A stretch of DNA of 64,000 nt from NCBI RefSeq assembly GCF_014645835.1, contig NZ_BMMM01000003.1, forward strand, positions 372,001 to 436,000, given 5' to 3'. Positions 32,433 to 40,078 of this stretch are shown here, piece after piece. Source of the DNA: Streptomyces albiflavescens (GTDB lineage Bacteria > Actinomycetota > Actinomycetes > Streptomycetales > Streptomycetaceae). The position numbers and the translations under genes were made by a program. The notes under the pieces are model-generated. The model was not told the DNA's origin. It saw nothing but the letters and a program-made list of their open reading frames with translations, and did no database searches. How positions within the stretch are numbered: position 1 is the stretch's first letter; every line of letters starts with the position of its first letter.

Positions 32433-32583
32433 ATGGAGACAACGTCAGGGAGTGAAGACAGGGACGTCACGTCGGCCGCGCACCACGGCGCCGTCAGCTA
32501 TGCGATCTTCCGTATAGGCGGACTACATCGCGTGCTCGCCGGCCAGTTGCTGCGGGAGGTCGCGCTTCACCCGAGCCAGGAGC
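32433..32583 (+). pseudogene. Truncated MarR regulator gene (N-terminal part only)
   Basis: Starts METTSGSEDRDVTSAAHHG and continues YAIFRIGGLHRVLAGQLLRE then VALHPSQEL, nearly the same as AIFRVARLHRMLAGQLLR in the intact 21949 regulator. Homology ends at QEL (about 32583), before the DNA-binding helices, where an antisense monooxygenase fragment begins. It cannot bind DNA. It lies directly behind the alkene reductase. Confidence 0.85.
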
Positions 32584-32714
32584 TGCCGCATCACCGCGTC
32601 GGTGGTCTTCACCAGCAGGTCGACCAGGGCCCGCTGGTTCTCCGGCTTGACGGTGAACACGTTGATGAGCGTGGTCACTTGAGCGTGTGCGGTGATGGTG
32701 GCTGTGGTGTCCAT
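32580..32714 (-). pseudogene. N-terminal fragment of an ABM-type (antibiotic biosynthesis monooxygenase) gene
   Basis: From ATG 32714 the minus strand reads MDTTATITAHAQVTTLINVF and TVKPENQRALVDLLVKTTDA, typical of the first strand and helix of ABM-domain (dimeric ferredoxin-like) proteins, then runs into the complement of the MarR remnant. About half of the domain is lost. AGGAGGGCG precedes the ATG, so the fused frame to 32523 may still be translated. Confidence 0.7.
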
Positions 32715-32914
32715 GCGCCCTCCTCCGTCTGTGTTCGCTGTTGTCATGCCGTCGTGTTGGCGGGGCGCTCGATGACGAGGTCGCGCGTACTCCAGGGGTG
32801 GCTCACGGGACATCCGCCGGGGCGTTGCGTGCGAACGTGTTCGACACTACGGTCCTCAACGATCAACAACCTTCGCGCATATGGCCGTTCGGGTTTGGGA
32901 GGCGGACGAAGCGC

Positions 32915-34705
32915 ATGCGACGGCAGACCGCGCAGGTCATTCACAATCCGGTGCTGGCCGGCTCACACCCCGACCCGTCCGTGCTGCGGGTGGGCGACGA
33001 CTTCTACCTGGCGACCTCGACGTTCGAGTGGCACCCCGGCGTACGCCTGCACCACTCCCGGGATCTGGTGAATTGGCGACCGCTCAGCGGTGTCCTGGAC
33101 AGCGCACGGCTCCTGGACCTCACCGGCTGCCCCAACTCGGGCGGCGTCTGGGCGCCCAACCTCAGTCACGCGGACGGCCTGTTCCACCTCGTCTTCAGCA
33201 ACGTCTCCACGTACGCGGGCGGCTTCACCGACAGCCCCAACCACCTCACGACGGCGCCCTCGATCAACGGCCCCTGGTCCGACCCGGCGCCGCTGCACGC
33301 GCGGGGCTTCGACGCGTCACTCTTCCACGACGGCCCCGACAGCCGGCTGCTGAACCTGGTCCACGACTGGCGGCCGGGCCACGGCGGTTCGGCCGGCCTG
33401 GAGGCAACCCGCTACGGCCGCGACGCGCGCCGCCTGGTCGGCGACCCGGTACGGATCGCGCTGCCGCCGCAGGCCGGCTGGATCGAGGGGCCCAACCTCT
33501 ACCGCCGTGGCGACTGGTACTACCTGGTGACCGCGGACGGCGGCACGGGCTACGACCACCAGGTCGCCGTCGCCCGCTCCCGCACCCTCACCGGTCCCTA
33601 CGAACGCGACCCGTTCGGCCCGTTGCTCACCGCCCGCCACCACCCGGACCTGCCCCTGCAGAAGGCCGGGCACGGCAGCCTGGTCGAGACGCCGAAGGGT
33701 GAGTGGTACCTGGCCTACCTCGTCGCCCGGCCCCACGGCGGCCGAGGACCGTGCGTGCTCGGCCGCGAGACCGCACTGGCACCCGTCACCTGGACTCCCG
33801 ACGGATGGCCGCGCGTCCGCGGTGGTCTGCCCGCGCTGGAAGTACCCGCCCCCGACCTGCCCGCCGAGGACGCCGCTGCGCCCTCGACCAACGCCGACGA
33901 CTTCGACCAACCGGTGCTCGGGTCCCAGTGGTCCACACTGCGCCGCCCCGCCACACCGGACTGGCTCACCCTCACCGCCCGCCCGTCCCACCTCCGGCTG
34001 CACGGCGGCCGCTCCCCGCAGAGCCTCATCGGTCCCAGCCTGGTCGCCCGCCGAGTGACGTCCCCCCACGGCGCGTTCGAGTACCGGCCGCGGTCCTTCC
34101 AGCACCTGGCCGGGATCACCGCGTACTACAACACGCGCAACTGGTACTTCCTGCACATCACCGTCGACGACCACGACCGGACGGTCCTCCGTGTGGCGCG
34201 CTGCGACCGCGGCGCACTGACGGTGGACGAAGCCGACGGAGTAGCGCTCGGCGATACCCGCCACCTGCGCCTCGGCTTCGACCTGCACGGCCCCGTCCTG
34301 CGTTTCCGCTACGACACGGGGGGCGGCCGGCACCCCCTCGGCCCGCCCCTCGACGCCACCGTGCTGTCCGACGAACACGCCGAGGAGTTCGAGAACGGAC
34401 AGATCCGCTCCCTCGGCTTCACCGGCGCGTTCCTCGGCCTGTGGGCCTGGGGTGACCGGAGACGGCCTGGCGGCCGACTTCGACGAGACGGTCTGGCACA
34501 GCGGCCTCTGAACCCGTCGGGCCCAACGGCCATCCCACGTCGGCCGGGAAGCTCGGGTGCTCGCGGCACATTGCGTGGGGGCCATCGGCCTGGTCGTTCG
34601 CGCCAGATGATCACCACCGCGGCGGGCACCGTTTGTCATGGACCACTGCCATCCGTGACCAAGGTCAGCCACCGCGGGTTCGACTCGCCCGGCAGGTGCC
34701 GATGA
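32915..34705 (+). CDS. GH43 family beta-xylosidase/arabinofuranosidase-like, frameshifted at the 3' end
   Basis: N-terminal five-blade propeller with the three acidic residues: D20 in SHPDPSVLRVGDDFYLATST, D133 in GFDASLFHDG and E191 in GWIEGPNLYRR. The C-terminal beta-sandwich begins near DDFDQPVLGSQWSTLRRP and continues to FTGAFLGLWAW. There the frame slips: reading one base later gives VTGDGLAADFDETVWHSGL then TGA at 34509-34511, the normal family end. One extra G in the GGGG at 34449-34452 explains this; as written the frame runs on to 34705 with unrelated residues. No signal peptide, so it acts on imported xylo-oligosaccharides. Confidence 0.8.
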   Translation: MRRQTAQVIHNPVLAGSHPDPSVLRVGDDFYLATSTFEWHPGVRLHHSRDLVNWRPLSGVLDSARLLDLTGCPNSGGVWAPNLSHADGLFHLVFSNVSTYAGGFTDSPNHLTTAPSINGPWSDPAPLHARGFDASLFHDGPDSRLLNLVHDWRPGHGGSAGLEATRYGRDARRLVGDPVRIALPPQAGWIEGPNLYRRGDWYYLVTADGGTGYDHQVAVARSRTLTGPYERDPFGPLLTARHHPDLPLQKAGHGSLVETPKGEWYLAYLVARPHGGRGPCVLGRETALAPVTWTPDGWPRVRGGLPALEVPAPDLPAEDAAAPSTNADDFDQPVLGSQWSTLRRPATPDWLTLTARPSHLRLHGGRSPQSLIGPSLVARRVTSPHGAFEYRPRSFQHLAGITAYYNTRNWYFLHITVDDHDRTVLRVARCDRGALTVDEADGVALGDTRHLRLGFDLHGPVLRFRYDTGGGRHPLGPPLDATVLSDEHAEEFENGQIRSLGFTGAFLGLWAWGDRRRPGGRLRRDGLAQRPLNPSGPTAIPRRPGSSGARGTLRGGHRPGRSRQMITTAAGTVCHGPLPSVTKVSHRGFDSPGRCR

Positions 34706-34865
34706 GCGGCATGCTCAACCCTGAGCCGGGAACGACCCACGCGAAAGGGGCCCCGCAGACTCTCGCCCGCGAAGACCCTTCGCACCGTCGGGAACGGGGT
34801 CCGAGACACCCGCCACCCTTCCAGCGAGCTTCTCCCCCTCAGTGACACCACGATTGGCCGAAACA
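34512..34865. other. Region behind the GH43 gene, no separate gene seen
   Basis: It contains the out-of-frame tail of the GH43 reading frame to 34705 and the distal promoter of the TetR gene. No RNA gene or recognisable protein fragment is seen. Confidence 0.4.
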
Positions 34866-34908
34866 ACTAACCGACCGGTCTATTAATCATAGGCGATCGG
34901 TCGTATAC
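34866..34908. promoter_or_regulatory. Twin TetR-type operators, GACCGGTC class
   Basis: ACTAACCGACCGGTCTATTA and GGCGATCGGTCGTATAC lie in tandem 10-50 bp before ATG 34917. The class recurs at 36206-36246 and 38336-38359. Position over the promoter indicates autorepression. Confidence 0.75.
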
Positions 34909-34916
34909 TCAGGGCC

Positions 34917-35537
34917 ATGGGACGCACCAGTGATGCGAGGGAGAAGATCCTCACCGCCGCGCAGTCGCTCATCGAGCTGCGAGGCTACTCAGCGTTGGGC
35001 GTGGCTGAGATCTGCAAGGCCGCCGGCGTGCCGAAGGGCAGCTTCTACTACTTCTTCGAGTCCAAGGAGGCCCTTGCCCTGGCCGTGCTGGACGAGCACT
35101 GGGCAGCCCAGCGTGGCGGCTGGGTCCGGGCCCTGCAGAACGAAGCGGAGCCGCTCTTGCGGCTGCGCCGGCTCTTCGAGGAGACCGAGGCCGACCTGCG
35201 CACAGGCCAGCAGAGCTGCGGGACTGTCTCCGGCTGCATGTTCGGCAACCTCACCCTGGAGCTGAGCAACCAGACCGAGCCCATCCGCGAACGCCTGCAG
35301 CAGATCTTCGAGGCCCAGGTGGACATGGTCGAGAAGGTCGTCACCGAAGCCCGGCAGCGCGGGGACGTCACCGTCGGGGACACCCGGGAGGCCGCCCGGT
35401 CGGTGGTCGCCCAGCTCGAGGGCCAGGTGTTGTTCGCCAAGCTCTACAACAACACCCAGCACCTCGAAGCCCTGTGGGACAACTGCCTGTCGCTGCTCTC
35501 CGCACGCCGTCCGGACGTAGCGGCCGTCAGCTACTGA
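34917..35537 (+). CDS. TetR/AcrR family regulator (AcuR-like)
   Basis: A 206-aa regulator: AREKILTAAQSLIELRGYSA, VAEICKAAGVPKGSFYYFFE, SKEALALAVLDEHW; the C-terminal domain contains QQSCGTVSGCMFGNLTLELS, a Cys-containing segment conserved in the NemR/AcuR-type group, and VAQLEGQVLFAKLYNN. Such regulators sense electrophiles or quinones through Cys. It is the first gene of a set sharing GACCGGTC operators, so it most likely controls itself, wrbA (36290) and the SDR at 38422. Confidence 0.85.
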   Translation: MGRTSDAREKILTAAQSLIELRGYSALGVAEICKAAGVPKGSFYYFFESKEALALAVLDEHWAAQRGGWVRALQNEAEPLLRLRRLFEETEADLRTGQQSCGTVSGCMFGNLTLELSNQTEPIRERLQQIFEAQVDMVEKVVTEARQRGDVTVGDTREAARSVVAQLEGQVLFAKLYNNTQHLEALWDNCLSLLSARRPDVAAVSY

Positions 35538-36004
35538 CCAGCCCCGGCCCCGGATCACTGGGGTGCTCGATCAGCGGCATCGTCTCCATGAAGGCCCACG
35601 GTTCCAGGGGGTGAGCCCGGGACTGTCTGCACCTCGGTAGGACCCCCGGCGCCACGGGCCGAGCGCACGGCCCTCGCCGGGTGACTGCCACAGCGGCGTC
35701 CGACAGTGCCGGGGAGGCCGCGGCCTCGGGCGCGGCCGGGGCGAAGGCCACCCGGAACTCCTGGCAGCATCCGGTGCGCCGGTGAAGGTCGGTCCCCGGT
35801 CGTTCGGGTGCGGCGTCAGGTGTGTGACCTCGTCACTCCGCCACACAGGCAACGGCACCGAAGCCTGGACATCCGGCGCGGCGAGCAGCCCGAGCGGCGC
35901 CACTCCACCGGATGCGAAGGCGGGCGCCAGCTGCAGCAGTTGCCCCTGTCCGGCAGGCCCGCGAGAGCTCGCGGCCTCACCGGCGCAGACATCGTGGGAT
36001 TCGG
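35538..36004. other. Degenerate region without an intact gene
   Basis: About 470 bp. Frames on the minus strand are open but show no family match; the bias suggests decayed coding sequence related to the IS630 fragment that follows. Confidence 0.4.
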
Positions 36005-36120
36005 CCGCCGGCCCTCGTCGGCCAGTGAGTTGCGTTCTTCGGCGTGCTCTCCAGCGTCTTGGTGACCACCGCGGCGACCTGTTCGTCGGTGACCGTTCTG
36101 GGGCCGCCCGCGGCACCGGT
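36005..36120 (-). pseudogene. IS630-type transposase fragment
   Basis: Minus-strand translation GPRTVTDEQVAAVVTKTLES then TPKNATHW matches the linker/HTH segment of IS630 transposases. Both sides are degenerate, with a stop upstream and no DDE domain. It is a remnant of about 40 codons. Confidence 0.6.
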
Positions 36121-36205
36121 CAGCGCGGCGACCCTGGACTACGTCGCCCGGGCGACGGGCCGCGATGGCCCGGCATCCCGACCTGTCTCGCAGGACCTTT
36201 TTGAC

Positions 36206-36246
36206 ACTAGCCGACCGGTCTACTAACGTAAGCGACCGGTCGACTT
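36206..36246. promoter_or_regulatory. Twin TetR-type operators before wrbA
   Basis: ACTAGCCGACCGGTCTACTA (36206-36225) and AGCGACCGGTCGACTT (36231-36246), same class and tandem arrangement as at 34866-34908. Confidence 0.75.
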
Positions 36247-36289
36247 TCCGACCGTGCGTACCAAGTTCCCCATGAAGTGGAGAGCCCCC

Positions 36290-36901
36290 GTGGCCACCCC
36301 CGTCAAGCTCGCTGTTGTCTACTACTCGTCAACCGGCACCATCGCCGAGATCGCCAAGGAGCTCCGTGACGCCGGCGTCAAGGCCGGCGCCGAGGTGCGC
36401 CTGCTCAAGGTCGCAGAACTCGCGCCCCGGGCGGCCATAGACTCCAACCCCGCCTGGGCCGCCCACCACGCCGCCACCGCGGACATCCCCGAGGCCACGC
36501 CCGAGGACATCGAGTGGGCCGACGCCGTCCTCTTCGGCACCCCCACCCGCTTCGGCAACGTCTCCGCCCAGCTCAAGCAGTTCGTCGACACCCTCGGCGG
36601 CCTCTGGGCCCAGGGCAAGCTCGCCGACAAGGTCTACAGCGGCTTCGTCTCCAGCGCGACCGCTCACGCCGGCCAGGAGTCGACCCTGCTCGCGCTCTAC
36701 AACTCCATCCACCACTTCGGCGGCATCACCGTCAGCCCCGGCTTCACCGATCCCGCCAAGTTCATTGACGGCAACCCGTACGGCACCTCTCACGTCGACG
36801 CCCAGGGCAACAACCCCGTCGACGACACCACCCGCACCGCCGCCCGCATCCAGGCCGAGCGCGCCGTCAAGATCGCCGCGGCTCTCAAGGCCGCTGCCTG
36901 A
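36290..36901 (+). CDS. wrbA: NAD(P)H:quinone oxidoreductase, WrbA type
   Basis: A 203-aa flavodoxin-like protein: KLAVVYYSSTGTIAEIAKEL is the FMN phosphate loop, FGTPTRFGNVSAQLKQFVDT contacts the flavin ring, then SGFVSSATAHAGQESTLLAL and GNPYGTSHVDAQGN, all standard for WrbA. It reduces quinones by two electrons. GTG 36290 is chosen because GGAG lies 7 nt upstream; ATGs at 36254 and 36272 have poorer sites. TetR-type twin operators lie 45-85 bp upstream, linking it to quinone stress. Confidence 0.9.
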   Translation: MATPVKLAVVYYSSTGTIAEIAKELRDAGVKAGAEVRLLKVAELAPRAAIDSNPAWAAHHAATADIPEATPEDIEWADAVLFGTPTRFGNVSAQLKQFVDTLGGLWAQGKLADKVYSGFVSSATAHAGQESTLLALYNSIHHFGGITVSPGFTDPAKFIDGNPYGTSHVDAQGNNPVDDTTRTAARIQAERAVKIAAALKAAA

Positions 36902-36920
36902 TCAGCCCGCTGGACACAAG

Positions 36921-36952
36921 CCTGTCGGCGCCGCCCCTGCGGCGCCGACAGG
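36921..36952 (+). terminator. Strong terminator hairpin after wrbA
   Basis: CCTGTCGGCGCCGC pairs perfectly with GCGGCGCCGACAGG around CCCT, 20 bp after the stop. Confidence 0.8.
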
Positions 36953-37206
36953 GCGCATCAGCACCGCTGCGTGCCACACCGCGAACGCTCTGCCGGTGCC
37001 GCCGCCCCAGCGACTCCTCCCCTTCGCCGGAGGTGTGTGTCCTCCGGCGCAGCGCCGGCGCCAAGGATGACAGGCGGCTTCGCTTCGCCGTTCGGCTGAG
37101 CAGCCTGCAGCGGGACGGCACCGCCACGCCACGCCGTCCGTGCGCGACGGGCCGGCGATATCCCCATCAGAAGCCGGCCCTGCAGAACCGAGAGAGGAAG
37201 AGGACC
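36953..37206. other. Spacer between wrbA terminator and isomerase gene
   Basis: About 250 bp. No operator of the classes above and no RNA gene is recognised; it should contain the promoter for the isomerase gene. Confidence 0.4.
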
Positions 37207-37509
37207 ATGAAAGAGTTCCTGGTCGAGCTCACCACGACCGTGCCCGAGGGCACCGATCCCACCGAAGTGGATCGACGTCGCGCCGCCGAGGCTGCCCGGG
37301 CGAAGCAACTCGCCTCCACGGGCCATCTGGTCCGGCTGTGGCGCCCGGTGGGCGAGCTCCGCAGCATCGGCGTGTGGCGCGCCGACGACGAGGCGGATCT
37401 GCGTGAGAAGGTCCTTGGCACCCTGCCCCTGTGGCCCTGGATGACCGCAGTGGTCACCGCCGTCCAGTCGCATCCCAACGACCCGGGCCCGACCGGCCGC
37501 ACGGCCTGA
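37207..37509 (+). CDS. Muconolactone delta-isomerase-like protein
   Basis: A 100-aa MIase-fold protein: MKEFLVELTTTVPEGTDPTE, EAARAKQLASTGHLVRLWRP, SIGVWRADDEADLREKVLGT and LPLWPWMTAVVTAVQSHPND. Real CatC isomerises muconolactone in the ortho pathway; here catA and catB are absent, so the protein is an orphan MIase-like member with an unknown lactone or quinone-derived substrate. GAGGAAGAGGACC precedes ATG 37207. It lies between wrbA and a SnoaL-like gene in the TetR-controlled segment. Confidence 0.8.
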   Translation: MKEFLVELTTTVPEGTDPTEVDRRRAAEAARAKQLASTGHLVRLWRPVGELRSIGVWRADDEADLREKVLGTLPLWPWMTAVVTAVQSHPNDPGPTGRTA

Positions 37510-37677
37510 TCGAGCCGCCTCATGCCCATGCTTTCTGCGGCCGCGGCGGCCACGGGAAGCAACGTTGATTCCACCGCCTGCGCGATGCCGCGCCCCGGCG
37601 CCAGACAGGTTCCATGAGCAAGGAACACCCACCACCGGGCGCCGCCCGTGCCGCACCTTCATGCGAGGAGAACCCTG

Positions 37678-38049
37678 ATGACCAGCACAGCAGCGCAGGA
37701 AGCGATTCTGCGTGGAGTCATGGACCGGTGGAAGGCCGCGGTCGATGCACACGAGCCGCAGGAAGTCGCCTCATATTTCACCGAGGACGCCGTCTTCCAG
37801 GGACTTCGTCCCTACACCGTCGGCCGTCAGGGAGTCGCCGAATACTACGACTCCCAGCCTCTCGGGTTGACGGCGGACTACCAGGTGCTGGAAACACGTC
37901 AGTGGGCTGAGGATGTCCTGTTCGGCTACCTGCGTGTCGACTTCTCGTTCACCGACCGGCCGACTATCCGAGTCACTCTCAGCGTGGTCCTCAGGCATGT
38001 CGCCGACGAGTGGCACATCGCTCACTATCAGGTGTCGAAACTGGATTGA
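37678..38049 (+). CDS. SnoaL-like (SgcJ/EcaC type) NTF2-fold protein 4
   Basis: A 123-aa protein: EAILRGVMDRWKAAVDAHEP, SYFTEDAVFQGLRPYTVGRQ, GVAEYYDSQPLGLTADY and RHVADEWHIAHYQVSKLD. The closing WHIAHYQVS strand is typical of the SgcJ/EcaC group. ATG 37678 has GCGAGGAGAAC upstream. The function of the group is not settled; relatives accompany redox enzymes in secondary metabolism. It is codirectional with the isomerase gene, 168 bp downstream. Confidence 0.75.
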   Translation: MTSTAAQEAILRGVMDRWKAAVDAHEPQEVASYFTEDAVFQGLRPYTVGRQGVAEYYDSQPLGLTADYQVLETRQWAEDVLFGYLRVDFSFTDRPTIRVTLSVVLRHVADEWHIAHYQVSKLD

Positions 38050-38335
38050 CGGGCCCGTCGGGAGTGACAGTCCGACCCTTGGCCGACGTACGGGCTCCTC
38101 TCCCCGACTGCGTACAGACGAACGCCCCCAGCCGTCAGGCCACTTCGTTCGTAAGCACTGCGCAAGCTCCACAGGCGCCCCGCACCTGGCGACCGTCACC
38201 GTACGCCGGGACAGCCCACTCGCTCGGGTGACAGCGGCGCGCACCAGGACCCGTTCCCTTCCACCTGGTAGGCACAGGCTCCCATCGCAGGTGGCAGGCG
38301 TGCCGCGCCATGACCGTACCAGGCGCCGAGCTGGA
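38050..38335. other. Intergenic region, nothing recognised
   Basis: About 290 bp after the SnoaL-like gene and before the TetR-type operator. No gene, repeat or RNA is seen. Confidence 0.4.
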
Positions 38336-38359
38336 ATATTGTCGACCGGTCGACTAGTT
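38336..38359. promoter_or_regulatory. TetR-type operator before the SDR
   Basis: GTCGACCGGTCGAC (38341-38354) is a perfect 14-bp palindrome, flanked by AATATT and TAGTTT. A single site here versus twin sites at the other two promoters. Confidence 0.75.
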
Positions 38360-38421
38360 TCGCTGTAGGCCGGCCTCGAGAAGTCGGCCCCTCACCCTCA
38401 CCCTCATTGGAGAGAACCACC

Positions 38422-39135
38422 ATGAACACTCCTGACCAGAAGGTCGCCGTCATCACCGGTGCTTCGCAGGGCATCGGCGCCGGCCTGGTGGACGCCTACC
38501 GCAAGCTCGGGTACGCCGTCGTCGCCACCTCCCGCGGCATCGCCGCCTCACAGGATCCGAACATCCTCACCGTTCAGGGCGACATCGCCGACCCTGCCAC
38601 CGCCGAGCGTGTCATCGCCGCCGGGCTCGATCGCTTCGGCCGTATCGACACCCTGGTCAACAACGCCGGCATCTTCATCTCCAAGCCGTTCACCGAGTTC
38701 ACGCAGCAGGACTACGACGCGGTCACCGGCGTCAACCTGACCGGGTTCTTCCGCATCACCCAGCTCGCCGTCGAGCAGATGCTCCGTCAGAGCGGTGGAC
38801 ACGTCGTCCAGATCACCACCAGCCTGGTCGACCACGCCAGTTCCGCGGTCCCCTCGGTGCTGGCCTCCCTGACCAAGGGCGGCCTGCAGTCGGCCACCAA
38901 GGCGCTGGCCATCGAATACGCCACCCGCGGCGTCCGCAGCAACGCCGTCGCACTCGGCACCATCAAGACGCCGATGCATCCGGAGGAGTATCACGACATG
39001 CTCGCCGCACTGCACCCGGTCGGCCGGATGGGCGAGATCAGCGACATCGTCGACGCGGTCGTCTACCTCGAGAACGCCCCCTTCGTCACCGGAGAGATCC
39101 TCCACGTCGACGGCGGCCAGAGCGCTGGCCACTGA
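38422..39135 (+). CDS. SDR family protein with substituted catalytic Tyr
   Basis: A 237-aa SDR: KVAVITGASQGIGAGLV, VNNAGIFISKPFTEF, GHVVQITTSLVDHASSAVPS, TKGGLQSATKALAIEYATRG, GEILHVDGGQ. At the YxxxK position the sequence is ASLTK (Ala instead of Tyr), while the Ser region and Lys are retained; this feature occurs in a small SDR subgroup (pattern PxxLTKGGL). Activity must therefore differ from classical SDRs. ATG 38422 follows GGAGAG. A TetR-type operator lies about 65 bp upstream, so it heads a TetR-regulated operon. Confidence 0.8.
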   Translation: MNTPDQKVAVITGASQGIGAGLVDAYRKLGYAVVATSRGIAASQDPNILTVQGDIADPATAERVIAAGLDRFGRIDTLVNNAGIFISKPFTEFTQQDYDAVTGVNLTGFFRITQLAVEQMLRQSGGHVVQITTSLVDHASSAVPSVLASLTKGGLQSATKALAIEYATRGVRSNAVALGTIKTPMHPEEYHDMLAALHPVGRMGEISDIVDAVVYLENAPFVTGEILHVDGGQSAGH

Positions 39136-39217
39136 CCCCGGACGACTGCCCGGAGGGGCCTGCCCGGGCGCCGCGTCCGGCGCCCGGGGCGCCCGCGTCC
39201 CCCACACAGGAGTTCCC

Positions 39218-40078
39218 GTGAGCAAAACCTTCCTCATCACAGGCGTCAGCACCGGCCTGGGGCGCGCCTTCGCCCGCGAGGCGCTGGCGGCAGGCCACCA
39301 GGTCGTCGGCACGGTCCGCAAGCCGGACCAGATTCCCGAGTTCGAGGCCATGGCCCCGGGCCACGCCACGGGGATGCTGCTGGACGTCACGGAAGAGCAC
39401 GCGGTGACCGCCGTGGTCGACCGGATCGAACGAGAGGTCGGTCCGATCGATGTGCTGATCAGTAATGCCGGCTACGGAGTCGAGGGGACCGTCGAGGAAT
39501 CCTCGATGGACGACCTGCGCCGTCAGTTCGACGTCAATGTCCACGGGACGGTGGCGGTCATCAAGGCCGTCCTCCCCTTCATGCGGCGGCGCCGCCGCGG
39601 ACACATCGTCACCCTGTCGTCCATGGCGGGTCTCACCGCGCTGCCCGGAGTCGCCTTCTACGGCGCCAGCAAGTTCGCCGTCGAGGGCATTTCCGCCTCC
39701 CTGGCCCAAGAAGTGGCCCCGTTCGGCATCCACGTCACCTCTCTCGCGCTCGGCTCGTTCCGCACGGACTGGGCAGGACGCTCCATGGTCCGCGTCCCGC
39801 GCACCATCCCCGACTACGACACCGTCTTCGACCCCATCCGCGCCGCCCGCAAGGCCAAGGACGGCAACCAGACCGGTGACCCCGCCCGCGCCGCCAGGGC
39901 CCTCATGACAGTGCTGGACGCCGAGGAGCCTCCCGTGCACCTGGTGCTCGGCAGCGACGCGCTGCGCCTGATCCAGCAAGGCCGGCAGCGGCTCCAGAAC
40001 GACATCGATGCCTGGGCCCCGCTGACGGCCTCCACCGACCACCCGGCCGACGACACCATCACAGGACCCCGAACATGA
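39218..40078 (+). CDS. SDR family oxidoreductase (YxxxK present)
   Basis: A 286-aa SDR of the oxidoreductase/ketoreductase type: FLITGVSTGLGRAFAREAL, SNAGYGVEGTVEESS, Ser in VTLSSMAG, YGASKFAVEGI, and a long C-terminal substrate-binding extension ending ITGPRT. GTG 39218 follows CAGGAG. It is cotranscribed with the preceding SDR (82 bp) and coupled by ATGA to the DsbA-fold gene. Substrate unknown; this group often acts on large hydrophobic carbonyls. Confidence 0.85.
   Translation: MSKTFLITGVSTGLGRAFAREALAAGHQVVGTVRKPDQIPEFEAMAPGHATGMLLDVTEEHAVTAVVDRIEREVGPIDVLISNAGYGVEGTVEESSMDDLRRQFDVNVHGTVAVIKAVLPFMRRRRRGHIVTLSSMAGLTALPGVAFYGASKFAVEGISASLAQEVAPFGIHVTSLALGSFRTDWAGRSMVRVPRTIPDYDTVFDPIRAARKAKDGNQTGDPARAARALMTVLDAEEPPVHLVLGSDALRLIQQGRQRLQNDIDAWAPLTASTDHPADDTITGPRT

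Noticed and set aside
35571..36116. 181-codon minus-strand frame in the 35.6-36.1 kb gap
   Set aside because: It is Arg/Pro-rich with no motifs and is out of frame with the recognisable IS630 fragment; treated as decayed sequence.
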